Shown: positions 30,328 through 38,917 of the stretch, one piece after another
Numbering within the stretch: position 1 is the stretch's first letter
How the letters are laid out: every line of letters starts with the position of its first letter
Assembly: GCA_937922655.1 (NCBI GenBank)
Contig: CALAJH010000030.1
Span: 1-64,000 of the forward strand
Reading direction: 5' to 3'
Source: an uncultured Bacteroidia bacterium
GTDB lineage: Bacteria > Bacteroidota > Bacteroidia > J057 > CALAJH01
Length of the DNA: 64,000 nucleotides
Notes under the pieces: generated by a model
What the model saw: the letters and a program-made list of their open reading frames with translations, nothing else
Database searches by the model: none
Told to the model about the DNA's origin: nothing
Position numbers and translations under genes: made by a program

Positions 30328-30401
30328 GCACTCGTAGCTCAACTGGATAGAGCATCTGACTACGGATCAGAAGGTTTGGGGTTCGAATCCCTACGAGTGT
30401 G
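30328..30401 (+). tRNA. tRNA-Arg (anticodon ACG)
   Basis: GCACTCG TA GCTC AACTGGATA GAGC A TCTGA CTACGGA TCAGA ... GGGTTCGAATCCC TACGAGTGT G cloverleaf. Confidence 0.93.
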
Positions 30402-30405
30402 CCTT

Positions 30406-30448
30406 AAAAAGTCGAACGCTTCTATGATTAGGAGCGTTCGACTTTTTT
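30406..30448 (+). terminator. intrinsic terminator after tRNA-Arg(ACG)
   Basis: AAAAAGTCGAACGCT / AGCGTTCGACTTTTT inverted repeat with T run. Confidence 0.9.
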
Positions 30449-30597
30449 AAACTCTCGGGTTCGATTCGGGATTTGAATGGGCATGACGGCAAGTCGAACG
30501 ATTGATATTCGCGTATACTTACCGTACAACCGGCACGCATTTTGTCATGTTTGAAACGGGCAATCGTCCGTAATTAATCACAATAAAAAATTAAAAT

Positions 30598-31047
30598 ATG
30601 AAAACGTGGAAATGGGGTTTGTCGGCGCTGGCGCTGACCGTAGCGATGGCTTCCGGGGTAAGCGCCCAAGACAAAGCCAATCAACCCCAAAAAGTACAGA
30701 AAAGCGCCGGCAAAGACGCGCCGGCCAAAGCTTCGACCGGCACCGCGCAACGACTCGACGCTGCCGTTACCGAGCTCAACGACAAGCTCAAGCTTACGCC
30801 CGACCAACAAAAACAAATCGACGGTTTGGTCAAGGCTTCGGAGTCCAACCTCGACAAATCCAAGCAGTCTTTGGCCGGCGACGCGAAAAAAATCAAGGAG
30901 GCGGTTATCAAGGAAGTGTCCGCGCTGGGAACTTCGGTCGAAAAAATATTGAACGATTCCCAAAAGGCCGAGTTCAAAAAAATGCGCGAGGCGTGGCAAG
31001 AAAAACTCAAAGAACGCTTTTCCGGCACATCGTCCGGCTCCAAATAG
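30598..31047 (+). CDS. small secreted/periplasmic Lys-rich helical protein
   Basis: 149 aa; signal peptide MKTWKWGLSALALTVAMASGVSAQ; KLKLTPDQQKQIDGLVKASESNLDKSKQ...LNDSQKAEFKKMREAWQEKLKERF. Confidence 0.8.
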   Translation: MKTWKWGLSALALTVAMASGVSAQDKANQPQKVQKSAGKDAPAKASTGTAQRLDAAVTELNDKLKLTPDQQKQIDGLVKASESNLDKSKQSLAGDAKKIKEAVIKEVSALGTSVEKILNDSQKAEFKKMREAWQEKLKERFSGTSSGSK

Positions 31048-31060
31048 TTTTAGTATTGTC

Positions 31061-31090
31061 GAGTCCCCGCTCGGGCGGGGACTCTCTTTT
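31061..31090 (+). terminator. intrinsic terminator of 30598..31047
   Basis: GAGTCCCCGC-TCGG-GCGGGGACTC followed by TCTTTT. Confidence 0.8.
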
Positions 31091-31096
31091 GAACGT

Positions 31097-31213
31097 ATGA
31101 TTAGTTTTTACATGGCAATGTTTCTTGCGGTGAACGTTCTGGTCATCGCAGGAACGATTTATTTTTTTTATCTCACTTTGCGAAAAAGAAAACGCAAAGA
31201 CAACGAGCTTTAA
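31097..31213 (+). CDS. small 38-aa single-pass membrane protein (not in ORF track)
   Basis: ATG..TAA encodes MISFYMAMFLAVNVLVIAGTIYFFYLTLRKRKRKDNEL: one hydrophobic helix followed by a basic tail. Confidence 0.45.
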   Translation: MISFYMAMFLAVNVLVIAGTIYFFYLTLRKRKRKDNEL

Positions 31214-31965
31214 ACGCGTCGCCTTAAAAGTTCAAGGATTCCGTTGACGAACGTCAGCGGATGGGGCGGGCATCCCGGAACGAACAGGTCCGGAGGACGG
31301 CGTTCCAAAAACGAGCGTTCAATTTCATGCGAGGGCGCAAAAACGCCTCCCGAAATGGCGCATGCGCCCACGGCAACGATGAACTTGGGTTCGGGCATGG
31401 CTTCGTAGGTAATTTCCAAAGCCTCGGCCATGTTTTCGGTAATGGGTCCGGTCAGAACAAGGCCGTCCGCGTGGCGAGGCGACGCCACGAAGTCGATGCC
31501 GTAACGCGCCATGTCGAAATTCGGATTGAGCGTGGCGTTGAGTTCGTTTTCGCATGCGTTGCATCCCCCCGCCGAAACCTGACGCAAACGCACCGAACGC
31601 GAAAAAATTTTGACGATTTCCGCCCGTACCGCCTCCGCAACGATTCCCCCGCCTCCGTTTTCCGTAACGGTCAAGCTTTCTCGTCGGTTGGAATACGTTC
31701 GGTAATTGGGCGTAAAAACGATTTTTTTCGACGGGCAAACCCATTCGCATTCGCCGCAAAAAATGCATTTGCCCATGTCCAAGGCAACGGGTGAAAGCGT
31801 GATGGCGTCCGTCGGACAAACCTCGGCACACTGCCGGCATCCTTGCGCACAGTTTTGGGGCCCGATGGCGGGCATACCGCGAAACGGTTGCGAAAGAACG
31901 GACTTTGTTGGGTCGGGAATGTATTGTTTACGGTTTTCCCAAAGAATTTTAGCCAGTCTGAGCAT
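31210..31965 (-). CDS. fused 2x[4Fe-4S] ferredoxin plus NuoB/HycG-like small-subunit protein
   Basis: CAQGCRQCAEVCPTDAI and CIFCGECEWVCP ferredoxin motifs; GGCNACENELNA, VGACAISGG, VPGCPPHP small-subunit motifs; ATG at 31965. Confidence 0.8.
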   Translation of the reverse strand: MLRLAKILWENRKQYIPDPTKSVLSQPFRGMPAIGPQNCAQGCRQCAEVCPTDAITLSPVALDMGKCIFCGECEWVCPSKKIVFTPNYRTYSNRRESLTVTENGGGGIVAEAVRAEIVKIFSRSVRLRQVSAGGCNACENELNATLNPNFDMARYGIDFVASPRHADGLVLTGPITENMAEALEITYEAMPEPKFIVAVGACAISGGVFAPSHEIERSFLERRPPDLFVPGCPPHPLTFVNGILELLRRRV

Positions 31966-31981
31966 GCGTTCTTTTGTTACA

Positions 31982-31989
31982 CAAAAATA
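31982..31989 (-). promoter_or_regulatory. candidate -7 box TATTTTTG upstream of 31210..31965
   Basis: CAAAAATA on + strand, 17 nt from ATG. Confidence 0.4.
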
Positions 31990-32005
31990 CGTTGAAACGG
32001 CCAAG

Positions 32006-32037
32006 CAAAAAAAAACGCCGGCAAAACGGCCGGCGTT
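32006..32037 (-). terminator. intrinsic terminator of 32059..34773
   Basis: AACGCCGGC-CGTTTT-GCCGGCGTT followed by T run on - strand. Confidence 0.8.
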
Positions 32038-32058
32038 CGAGGGTCTTTTTTTCGTGGA

Positions 32059-34773
32059 TTACATATTGACGTTGAGATAAACGCGGCAACCGGCGGCGTC
32101 GGTGGCGCGTACGACGTGCGGGCCTTGCGGCACGCCGACGAACGTCGTGGACGTTTGTTCGGGGCCGCCATCCAAAGAATACGTATAGGGGGGATTGCCG
32201 CCCGCGGCGCGAATCCGTAAGGTTCCGACGCTCCCGGGCGCGACAAACGCCGTTTTTTGTGCTTGTACGAACCTCAGCGTCGATTGATTGAGAATTTGGC
32301 ATTGGTAACGGTTGCGGGCGCGTTCGGCGGCGAGGGCGAGCCCCGCCTGATTCGTTCCGCCCATGATGGCGAAGGCGACGCTACGGCTTTCCCCGGCTTC
32401 CAAATCAAACGGCCCCAATGCCGTAAACGTTACGATGTCCGCGTTCGCCGCCACCGCCGAGGCCGTTCCCCCCGAAATGGCGGCGAACTTGTTTTCGTCG
32501 TTGAAGGTAAATTGTCCCGGAACGACGGTGCGTGCGTGTACGGTTTCGTTGGTCAATACCGCGACCCCCGCCCATTCGGTTTCGTCCGCCGTGCGTCCGA
32601 ATGTAAAACGTCCCGCCGCGTTGTAACCCGCGTGGTTGGTGGCGTAGGAAGCGATGTCCCAGTCGGTCATCAATCCGATGTGAAGGTTTTGCACCGCCGT
32701 ATCCGCCGGGTTGCTGACGACGTATTCGACGATGACGAAGTCGTCCCCCGTCCATGCGTAAAGATTTTTTTCCAACCTCAGGCCGTTAAGTTCTTCATGG
32801 AAAACGGCGTAACCCTGCTGTTCGGCCAAAGCCCCCGGCGTGGAAACCGAAGGCAAAACGTCGACGACAAAATCGTTGTTGGGGTTGGGAGCGGCGTTGG
32901 CGCGGAGTCTGTCGGCCAATCGGGCGGGAGAGTTGCCAATCAACACGCCCGCCTCGTAAAGCATGTTCGCCCCGCCATTGTACACCACGCCCAAGCCTTG
33001 TTGATTGGCCGGATAATCGTTGAAGCCGATGTTGCCGCGGGCGTTGAAACTCGTGTGCAAACGGCTTTGCGTTATGTTGCGATAAGTGGGGTTGAGCGAC
33101 AAGCGAAAACACTGGTAGTCGGAGTAACCCGTTTCCGGGTCGGTAAAAATGAGTTTGAGCCAAAAAAATCCGTCGTCGGGGGCGTCGGAAGATACCGTGA
33201 GGTTGAAAGGCGAGGCGCCGTTTTGCGTTTGTTGCAAGGAATTGAGCAAGCCGAGGGCGGTAAAGTTTTGATTGACCGTAACGTAAGGAGACAAGGAAAC
33301 AAGCGTTGCCGTCAATTGGGGGGAAGAAGGGTCGAGCCAATTGATGAAATTTCCGACGAGGTTGAAGCTTTCGCCGCCGGTGAGGATTTGGTCGCCGCCG
33401 TCGTCGGTGGAAAATTCCGTCATTTCGATTCCGGGGGTGGCCAAAGCGACGGCGCGGTACATGTTCAGTCGTCCGGCGCCGATTTTGTCCCAATGAACGG
33501 GATTGATTTGTTCGTTGACGTTGTCGGCGGTGGCGCGGAGCCGGGAAATGAGTTGATAGGGATTGTAGTTGGGGAAACGCGCCTTGACCAAGGCGGCGAC
33601 CGAAGCGGCAATAGGCGAGGCGTGGGAAGTGTAACCGACGCCGAAACTTTCGTAGTTGTTGCTGTGCGAGGGACAACGAACGCCCGCCGCCGGCGCCAAA
33701 ACGTCCATCAAATAGCTGACCGACGATTCGTGCGAAAGATTGTCGTTGGAACGCGAGCCGCCAACGCCCAAAACGCCGACGTAGCACGCCGGATAAAGAT
33801 ACTGCTCCAAGTTTTGTCCGCCGCTGTTGCCAATGGCCGCAACGACCAAACAATTGCGGTTGTTGGCGGCGTAAAGCACGATTTCTTGATTGACGTAGCT
33901 GTAAGACGAGCCGCCCCACGAGCAGTTGACCACGTCGTAACCCATCGTGGCGGCGTAATAAATGCCGTCGTAGCCGCGCCAAATGGAACCGTTGTTGTCG
34001 GGGCTGCATTTTAGCGGCACCCATTTGCATCGAAATCCCGGACTGGCCACGCCCACTTCGTTGTCGGTGTGGGCGCCGGCGCAACCCGAAACCATCGCCC
34101 CGTGGGGCGTTCCGCTTAGGTAGGGGTCGTTGTCGGGAATGAAATTGTTCACGTCGGCCCCGCAAAAATCCCAACCCCGAAAATTGTCCACCCAACCGTC
34201 GCCGTCATCGTCGACGCCGTTAATCGGGTCGGCGTAGTTGTATTTTAGGTTGCCGGCCAAATCGGGATGGTCGTATTGAAAACCGGTGTCGGCCACGCCG
34301 ATGACGACGTTGGTGTCGCCTTGGGTAACGTCCCACGCGGCTTCGGCCTGCATGACCGTTACCCACCATTGCGAACCCAGTTGGGGGTCGTTGGGGGTGT
34401 AATAGGTTTTGTGTTCGTAATTGGGTTCGGCGTATTTGACGCAATGCAGCTTGGAAAGCGCTTGGCACGCCTCGGGAACGCTTGTCGTTCCGTTCAATTT
34501 GACCCAGTAAACGGTGGTTAAATCGACGAGGGGACGGCCGTAGTCGTTGAACGGCCGGGTGGGTTTTTCGGCGTTCGGAAAACGTTTGGTTACCGAAACG
34601 GCCCCGATTTGCGAAAGCGTCGCCTGCACTTCGGGCAGGTCGATGGACGCGCTTTGGCATTGGGGGCCGTAAGCCTCGTGAATTTTCAAAACGACCGTTC
34701 TCGGTTCGTGGGGCGCGGTTTGGGCCGAAACCCGGCACCAGACCAACGTCAAAATAAAAAGTATCCGACTCAT
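32059..34773 (-). CDS. secreted subtilisin-like (S8) serine peptidase with C-terminal SprB-like repeat
   Basis: VIGVADTGFQYDHPDLAGN (Asp), GTPHGAMVSGCAGA (His), GYTSHASPIAASVAALVKARFP (Ser); C-terminus AAGGNPPYTYSLDGGPEQTSTTF. Confidence 0.9.
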   Translation of the reverse strand: MSRILFILTLVWCRVSAQTAPHEPRTVVLKIHEAYGPQCQSASIDLPEVQATLSQIGAVSVTKRFPNAEKPTRPFNDYGRPLVDLTTVYWVKLNGTTSVPEACQALSKLHCVKYAEPNYEHKTYYTPNDPQLGSQWWVTVMQAEAAWDVTQGDTNVVIGVADTGFQYDHPDLAGNLKYNYADPINGVDDDGDGWVDNFRGWDFCGADVNNFIPDNDPYLSGTPHGAMVSGCAGAHTDNEVGVASPGFRCKWVPLKCSPDNNGSIWRGYDGIYYAATMGYDVVNCSWGGSSYSYVNQEIVLYAANNRNCLVVAAIGNSGGQNLEQYLYPACYVGVLGVGGSRSNDNLSHESSVSYLMDVLAPAAGVRCPSHSNNYESFGVGYTSHASPIAASVAALVKARFPNYNPYQLISRLRATADNVNEQINPVHWDKIGAGRLNMYRAVALATPGIEMTEFSTDDGGDQILTGGESFNLVGNFINWLDPSSPQLTATLVSLSPYVTVNQNFTALGLLNSLQQTQNGASPFNLTVSSDAPDDGFFWLKLIFTDPETGYSDYQCFRLSLNPTYRNITQSRLHTSFNARGNIGFNDYPANQQGLGVVYNGGANMLYEAGVLIGNSPARLADRLRANAAPNPNNDFVVDVLPSVSTPGALAEQQGYAVFHEELNGLRLEKNLYAWTGDDFVIVEYVVSNPADTAVQNLHIGLMTDWDIASYATNHAGYNAAGRFTFGRTADETEWAGVAVLTNETVHARTVVPGQFTFNDENKFAAISGGTASAVAANADIVTFTALGPFDLEAGESRSVAFAIMGGTNQAGLALAAERARNRYQCQILNQSTLRFVQAQKTAFVAPGSVGTLRIRAAGGNPPYTYSLDGGPEQTSTTFVGVPQGPHVVRATDAAGCRVYLNVNM

Positions 34774-34811
34774 AATCTTCTTTCCTAACGACGTATACGC
34801 CGTTTTGAATT

Positions 34812-34819
34812 CAAAAATA
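34812..34819 (-). promoter_or_regulatory. candidate -7 box TATTTTTG upstream of the S8 peptidase
   Basis: CAAAAATA on + strand, 38 nt from ATG. Confidence 0.4.
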
Positions 34820-34946
34820 AAAAAAAAACAATTTACGCGCCCCCATATTTTCGACGTTTGCGGCGAATCGCGCGATTAAATTTTGCCTTAAAGATAATTT
34901 AAGCCGTTCGCAAGACGGAGGGGGGCATGTTCCGGCGGCGTTTGTG

Positions 34947-34954
34947 TAATTTTG
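34947..34954 (+). promoter_or_regulatory. candidate -7 box TAATTTTG upstream of the MscS gene
   Basis: TAATTTTG 47 nt before ATG 35002. Confidence 0.45.
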
Positions 34955-35001
34955 CGAACATTTTCGGTTCGTGCGCTTTGTCCCGGAAAAATTAATCCAA
35001 A

Positions 35002-35877
35002 ATGCTTGAAAACATCCAATCGGCCCTCTCGTGGCTCAACCTGCATCCCTCGTGGTTTTTGGCGATTCGTGCGGCGTTGATTGTCGTGGTCACTTTCGTC
35101 GTCGCTCGTTTTTCGCGGCGTTGGGTAAACCTCTATTACAAGCCCGTCGGGGAAAAACGTCTGCATTTGGATCCGACGGTTTCCTCGTTTTTAAAAAACC
35201 TTACTTCGGCCGCCATTTACTTCTTGGGATTCATCGCGGCGGCGTACTCCATACCCCAATGGCGGGAAATGTTCGTTTCGGTTTTTGCGGGGGCGGGAAT
35301 ATTGGCGGCCATCGTCGGTTTTGCCGCTCAACAGCCGCTTTCCAACATCATCAACGGTTTGTTTATCGTTATATTTCGGCCCATTCGGGTCAACGACGTG
35401 ATTCGGGTCGACCAATTGGGACTCGGCGTGGTCGAAGACATTACCATTCGCCACACCATTATCCGCAGTTTTGAAAACCAGCGCATCGTCATTCCGAATA
35501 CGCAACTTTCCAACGCCGCCATCGTCAATTTTCATTTGGTGGACGAGCGCATACGTCGTTTCGTCGAATTTGTGTTTATTCACGGCTCGCCCGTCGAACG
35601 AATCATTGAAATCATGCGCGAGGAGGCCGAAAAACATCCTTTGGCCATCGACGCCAGAACGCACGATGAAATTGCCGAAGGACGTTCGAAAATCGAGGTG
35701 TTGGTCGTGGGGGTTTTGCCCGAGGGTTTGCGGGTCCGCGCCATCGTTTGGACCAAGAATTTTGACGACGCATGGGACGTTCACTGCGACCTCAATCGTA
35801 TTTTGGTTTCCCGATTTGTCGCCGAGGGCATAACGCTTGTGCAAGCGGACGTACTGCGCACTCCCCCTTCGGCCTAA
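35002..35877 (+). CDS. mechanosensitive ion channel family protein (MscS-like)
   Basis: AGAGILAAIVGFAAQQPLSNIINGLFIVIFRPIRVNDVI...VVEDITIRHTIIRSFENQRIVIPNTQLSNAAIVNF. Confidence 0.95.
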   Translation: MLENIQSALSWLNLHPSWFLAIRAALIVVVTFVVARFSRRWVNLYYKPVGEKRLHLDPTVSSFLKNLTSAAIYFLGFIAAAYSIPQWREMFVSVFAGAGILAAIVGFAAQQPLSNIINGLFIVIFRPIRVNDVIRVDQLGLGVVEDITIRHTIIRSFENQRIVIPNTQLSNAAIVNFHLVDERIRRFVEFVFIHGSPVERIIEIMREEAEKHPLAIDARTHDEIAEGRSKIEVLVVGVLPEGLRVRAIVWTKNFDDAWDVHCDLNRILVSRFVAEGITLVQADVLRTPPSA

Positions 35878-37004
35878 ACCTTCTTAAAGTATTCGCGCAC
35901 GTTTTCGACGACGTAGCTCGTTTGTGCGTCGGTCAAATAGGCGTGCATCGGCAGGCTGAGCACCGTTTGGGACAAACGGGTGGAAACGGGAAGCTTGTCG
36001 TCGGTGTATTTCGGATTTTTGTACGCGTTTTGGGCGTGGACGGGTAAAGGATAAAAGATGACGTTGGGAATGTTTTTCGAGGATAAATGTTGGGAGAGTC
36101 CGTCGCGCAAACTTTGGTTTTCCACCACAATCGTGTATTGATGATAAACGTGGGTGGAAAACGGAGCGGTTTGGGGCGTACGGATTTGGGGAATGTCGGC
36201 AAAACCCGCGTCGTAGGTTTTGGCGACGGTGCGGCGTTTTTCGTTTTCCGCGTCCAGAAGCGGCAATTTTGCCGACAACACCGCCGCTTGCAACGAATCC
36301 AGTCGCGAATTGACCCCTACTTTGTCGAAGTAATAACGACGGTTTTGTCCGTGGTTGGCAACGGTTTCCAAATCTTTGCCCAGCGCAGGGTCTTGGGTGA
36401 AGATCGCGCCGCCGTCGCCGTAACAACTCAAGTTTTTCGACGGATAAAACGACGTACAACCCACGGTTCCTATTGTACCGGCCATGCCTTGGCGCTTTTG
36501 ACCCGAATAGCGGGCGCCGACGGCCTGCGCCGCATCCTCAATGACGAAAATCCCCCGGTTTTCCGTCAAATCCATGACGGCGTCCATGTCGGCGCATTGG
36601 CCGAAGAGATGCACCGGTACGACGGCTTTGGTTTTGGGACTTAGCGCGTCGGCAACGCGGTTTGGGTCGATGTTAAAGGTTATGGGGTCGACGTCGACCA
36701 ATACGGGGGTCAATCGCAACAGGGCAATGACCTCGACCGTTGCGATGTAGGTAAAGTCGGGAACGACAACCTCGTCGCCCGGTTGGAGGCCGAGGGCCAT
36801 CATAGCCACTTGGAGCGCGTCGGTGCCGTTGGCGCAGGGAACGACGCACTTTACGTCAAGGTACCGAGCCAGTTCGGAGCTAAAATTTTTTACCGCCGGG
36901 CCGTTGATGAACGTCGTCGTTTCCAGAACCTCGTTCATTCTTTGGCGGACTTCCGCCTCGATGACCCGAAACTGTGTTTCGAGGTCGACCATTTTGATTT
37001 GCAT
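35874..37004 (-). CDS. DegT/DnrJ/EryC1/StrS family PLP-dependent aminotransferase
   Basis: KCVVPCANGTDALQVAMMALGLQPGDEVVVPDFTYIAT...VIEDAAQAVGA...TSFYPSKNLSCYGDGGAIFT. Confidence 0.93.
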   Translation of the reverse strand: MQIKMVDLETQFRVIEAEVRQRMNEVLETTTFINGPAVKNFSSELARYLDVKCVVPCANGTDALQVAMMALGLQPGDEVVVPDFTYIATVEVIALLRLTPVLVDVDPITFNIDPNRVADALSPKTKAVVPVHLFGQCADMDAVMDLTENRGIFVIEDAAQAVGARYSGQKRQGMAGTIGTVGCTSFYPSKNLSCYGDGGAIFTQDPALGKDLETVANHGQNRRYYFDKVGVNSRLDSLQAAVLSAKLPLLDAENEKRRTVAKTYDAGFADIPQIRTPQTAPFSTHVYHQYTIVVENQSLRDGLSQHLSSKNIPNVIFYPLPVHAQNAYKNPKYTDDKLPVSTRLSQTVLSLPMHAYLTDAQTSYVVENVREYFKKV

Positions 37005-37014
37005 GTGCTAAATT

Positions 37015-37971
37015 TTAATTTTCGCCGTTCAAAGCCCGGCGAATCAGCGGCATATACACCAAGCCCAAAATCGTAAACGTCGCCGCGCCGAAGGCAAAAC
37101 CCGCCACGATGAGCAGACGCTTGGGACGCGCCCTGAATTTTGCGGGAACCCCTCGCGCCGTAACGTTTATCAACGACGGGTAAACGGCCAAATTTTCTTT
37201 TCTGAAAACCAGTTCGTTGACCATGTCGGCGATGTGTTCTTCCAGATATCTGAGCCGGTATTCGGTGGATTGTACTTGGTCGTAAAGCCGATGAAAATCG
37301 GCTTGGGCGAAGGCGGGTAAAAGCTGTTGGGAAACGGTCTCGCTTAGGTGGTCGAGGTGGTAGACCTTGTATCTTTTGCGAATCACGGCCATGGAGTCTA
37401 TCAGCGCTTTTCGTTCCGCCTCCATGCGTTGAATGCTTTTTTCCAACGCCGCAATTCCTTCTTTGCGCCGCGCCACCGACTCCACAAATCCGTCGGCGTA
37501 CGACAGCAGTTCGTTGGCGACGTCCGCCGCCGTTTGTGGACTTTCGTCGTAAACCTGTATTTCCACCGTGGAAAACGACGAAACTCGGATTTTTACCTTC
37601 GACTCGTATTTTTCTTTTAACAACTTGTACCGCCGGGATTCATTGCTTATACCGTCCAAACGGTAATGTCTTTGAAGATTAAATTTTTGGGCGACGTGCA
37701 GAAACGCGGAGTCGGACTGCAGGGCGCCGGCCACGCGTTCCAAGTCCTCGATTTTTGCCGCTCCGAAACCCATGTAGCGGATTTTGAGAAAGTTGAGGGA
37801 TTTGACGTCGTCGAAGCTTGGCGGTACCAACGAGGCGACGCTTAGATACTCGGGCGGGGTGAATACGATGTAAACGCCGCCAAGCGCCGCGCCTATTAAC
37901 GTCGCAAACATTACCGTCCATCTTCGACTCCACAAGTTCGAAAATTCGTTTTGGAGGTGTTGCCGGGTCAT
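37015..37971 (-). CDS. Wzz-like chain-length determinant / polysaccharide co-polymerase protein
   Basis: 318 aa with N-terminal TM (WTVMFATLIGAALGGVYIVFTPPEYLSVASLVPP), coiled-coil middle, C-terminal TM. Confidence 0.7.
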   Translation of the reverse strand: MTRQHLQNEFSNLWSRRWTVMFATLIGAALGGVYIVFTPPEYLSVASLVPPSFDDVKSLNFLKIRYMGFGAAKIEDLERVAGALQSDSAFLHVAQKFNLQRHYRLDGISNESRRYKLLKEKYESKVKIRVSSFSTVEIQVYDESPQTAADVANELLSYADGFVESVARRKEGIAALEKSIQRMEAERKALIDSMAVIRKRYKVYHLDHLSETVSQQLLPAFAQADFHRLYDQVQSTEYRLRYLEEHIADMVNELVFRKENLAVYPSLINVTARGVPAKFRARPKRLLIVAGFAFGAATFTILGLVYMPLIRRALNGEN

Positions 37972-37978
37972 GCGTGTG

Positions 37979-37986
37979 CAAAGTTA
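37979..37986 (-). promoter_or_regulatory. candidate -7 box TAACTTTG, 7 nt from ATG of 37015..37971
   Basis: CAAAGTTA on + strand. Confidence 0.5.
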
Positions 37987-38092
37987 GAAAAAAAACGCCC
38001 GCTCAATGAAAAAGAGTACAAAACACGGAGCTTTTCCTCGTATGTGAAACGCAAAGCGTCGTTAAACGCCCCTCGCGGTAATTCGGCGGCGG

Positions 38093-38917
38093 TTACGTTT
38101 TGGATTGGGGTTGGGCGTTTTCTTTTTCGACCGCTTGAATTTGTTCGGCCGTCAAGCCGAAGCGGCGTTCGCGGCATTGGTAGTCGTAAAGGGCGGCGTG
38201 GAAATGAATTTTACGGAAGTCGGGCCAGAACGTATCCGTAAACCAAAGTTCGGTATAAGCGCAATCCCAGAGAAGAAAGTTGCTGATGCGTTTTTCCCCG
38301 CCGGTGCGAATAAGGAGTTCGGGTTCGGGTAGATGGCGGGTGTCCAAATATTTTTTGACGTCGTTTTCGGTGAGCCGTTCGGCTAGGACTTGTCCCGCGG
38401 CGGCCAAGCGACAAAGTTCTTGGACGGCGCGAAGAATTTCGGCCCTCCCGCCGTAATTTAACGCCAAATTTAGACAGAGGCGGTCGTTTTGGGCGGTTAG
38501 CGTTTCAACCCGCGCAAGTTCGTCGCGTACCGTCGCCGGCAGACCCGAAACGTCGCCCACCGTCGTCAAGCGAACGCCGTTTCGGGTCATGGTCGAAAGT
38601 TGTTTTTTGAGTTGTCCGGAAAGCAGGGTCATGAGCGCGGAAACCTCGCTCGACGGCCTGTTTTTGTTTTCCGTGGAAAAGGCGTAAAGCGTCAAAAACG
38701 GGATGCCGAGTTCGGCGGCGGCTTCGACGGTTTCCTGCACCGCCACAACGGCTTGTCTATGGCCAAAGACCCGGGGTTTTCCGCGCATTTGGGCCCAACG
38801 TCCGTTGCCGTCCATAATCACGGCCACGTGCAACGGCAGGCGCTCGTGATTGACGGGAAATTCCGGGAACGCGAGGGCGTTGGGGGCCGGCGGTCTGAGT
38901 TTGGCCTCAAACTTCAT
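38093..38917 (-). CDS. uppS: isoprenyl transferase (undecaprenyl diphosphate synthase family)
   Basis: HVAVIMDGNGRWAQMRGKPRVFGHR...LTLYAFSTENKNRPSSEV...LNYGGRAEI...PEPELLIRTGGEKRISNFLLWDCAYTELWFTDTFWPDF. Confidence 0.95.
   Translation of the reverse strand: MKFEAKLRPPAPNALAFPEFPVNHERLPLHVAVIMDGNGRWAQMRGKPRVFGHRQAVVAVQETVEAAAELGIPFLTLYAFSTENKNRPSSEVSALMTLLSGQLKKQLSTMTRNGVRLTTVGDVSGLPATVRDELARVETLTAQNDRLCLNLALNYGGRAEILRAVQELCRLAAAGQVLAERLTENDVKKYLDTRHLPEPELLIRTGGEKRISNFLLWDCAYTELWFTDTFWPDFRKIHFHAALYDYQCRERRFGLTAEQIQAVEKENAQPQSKT

Noticed and set aside
32257-34014. 585-aa + strand ORF opposite the subtilase
   Set aside because: Antisense of a gene with intact catalytic motifs; Arg/Val-rich translation typical of shadow ORFs
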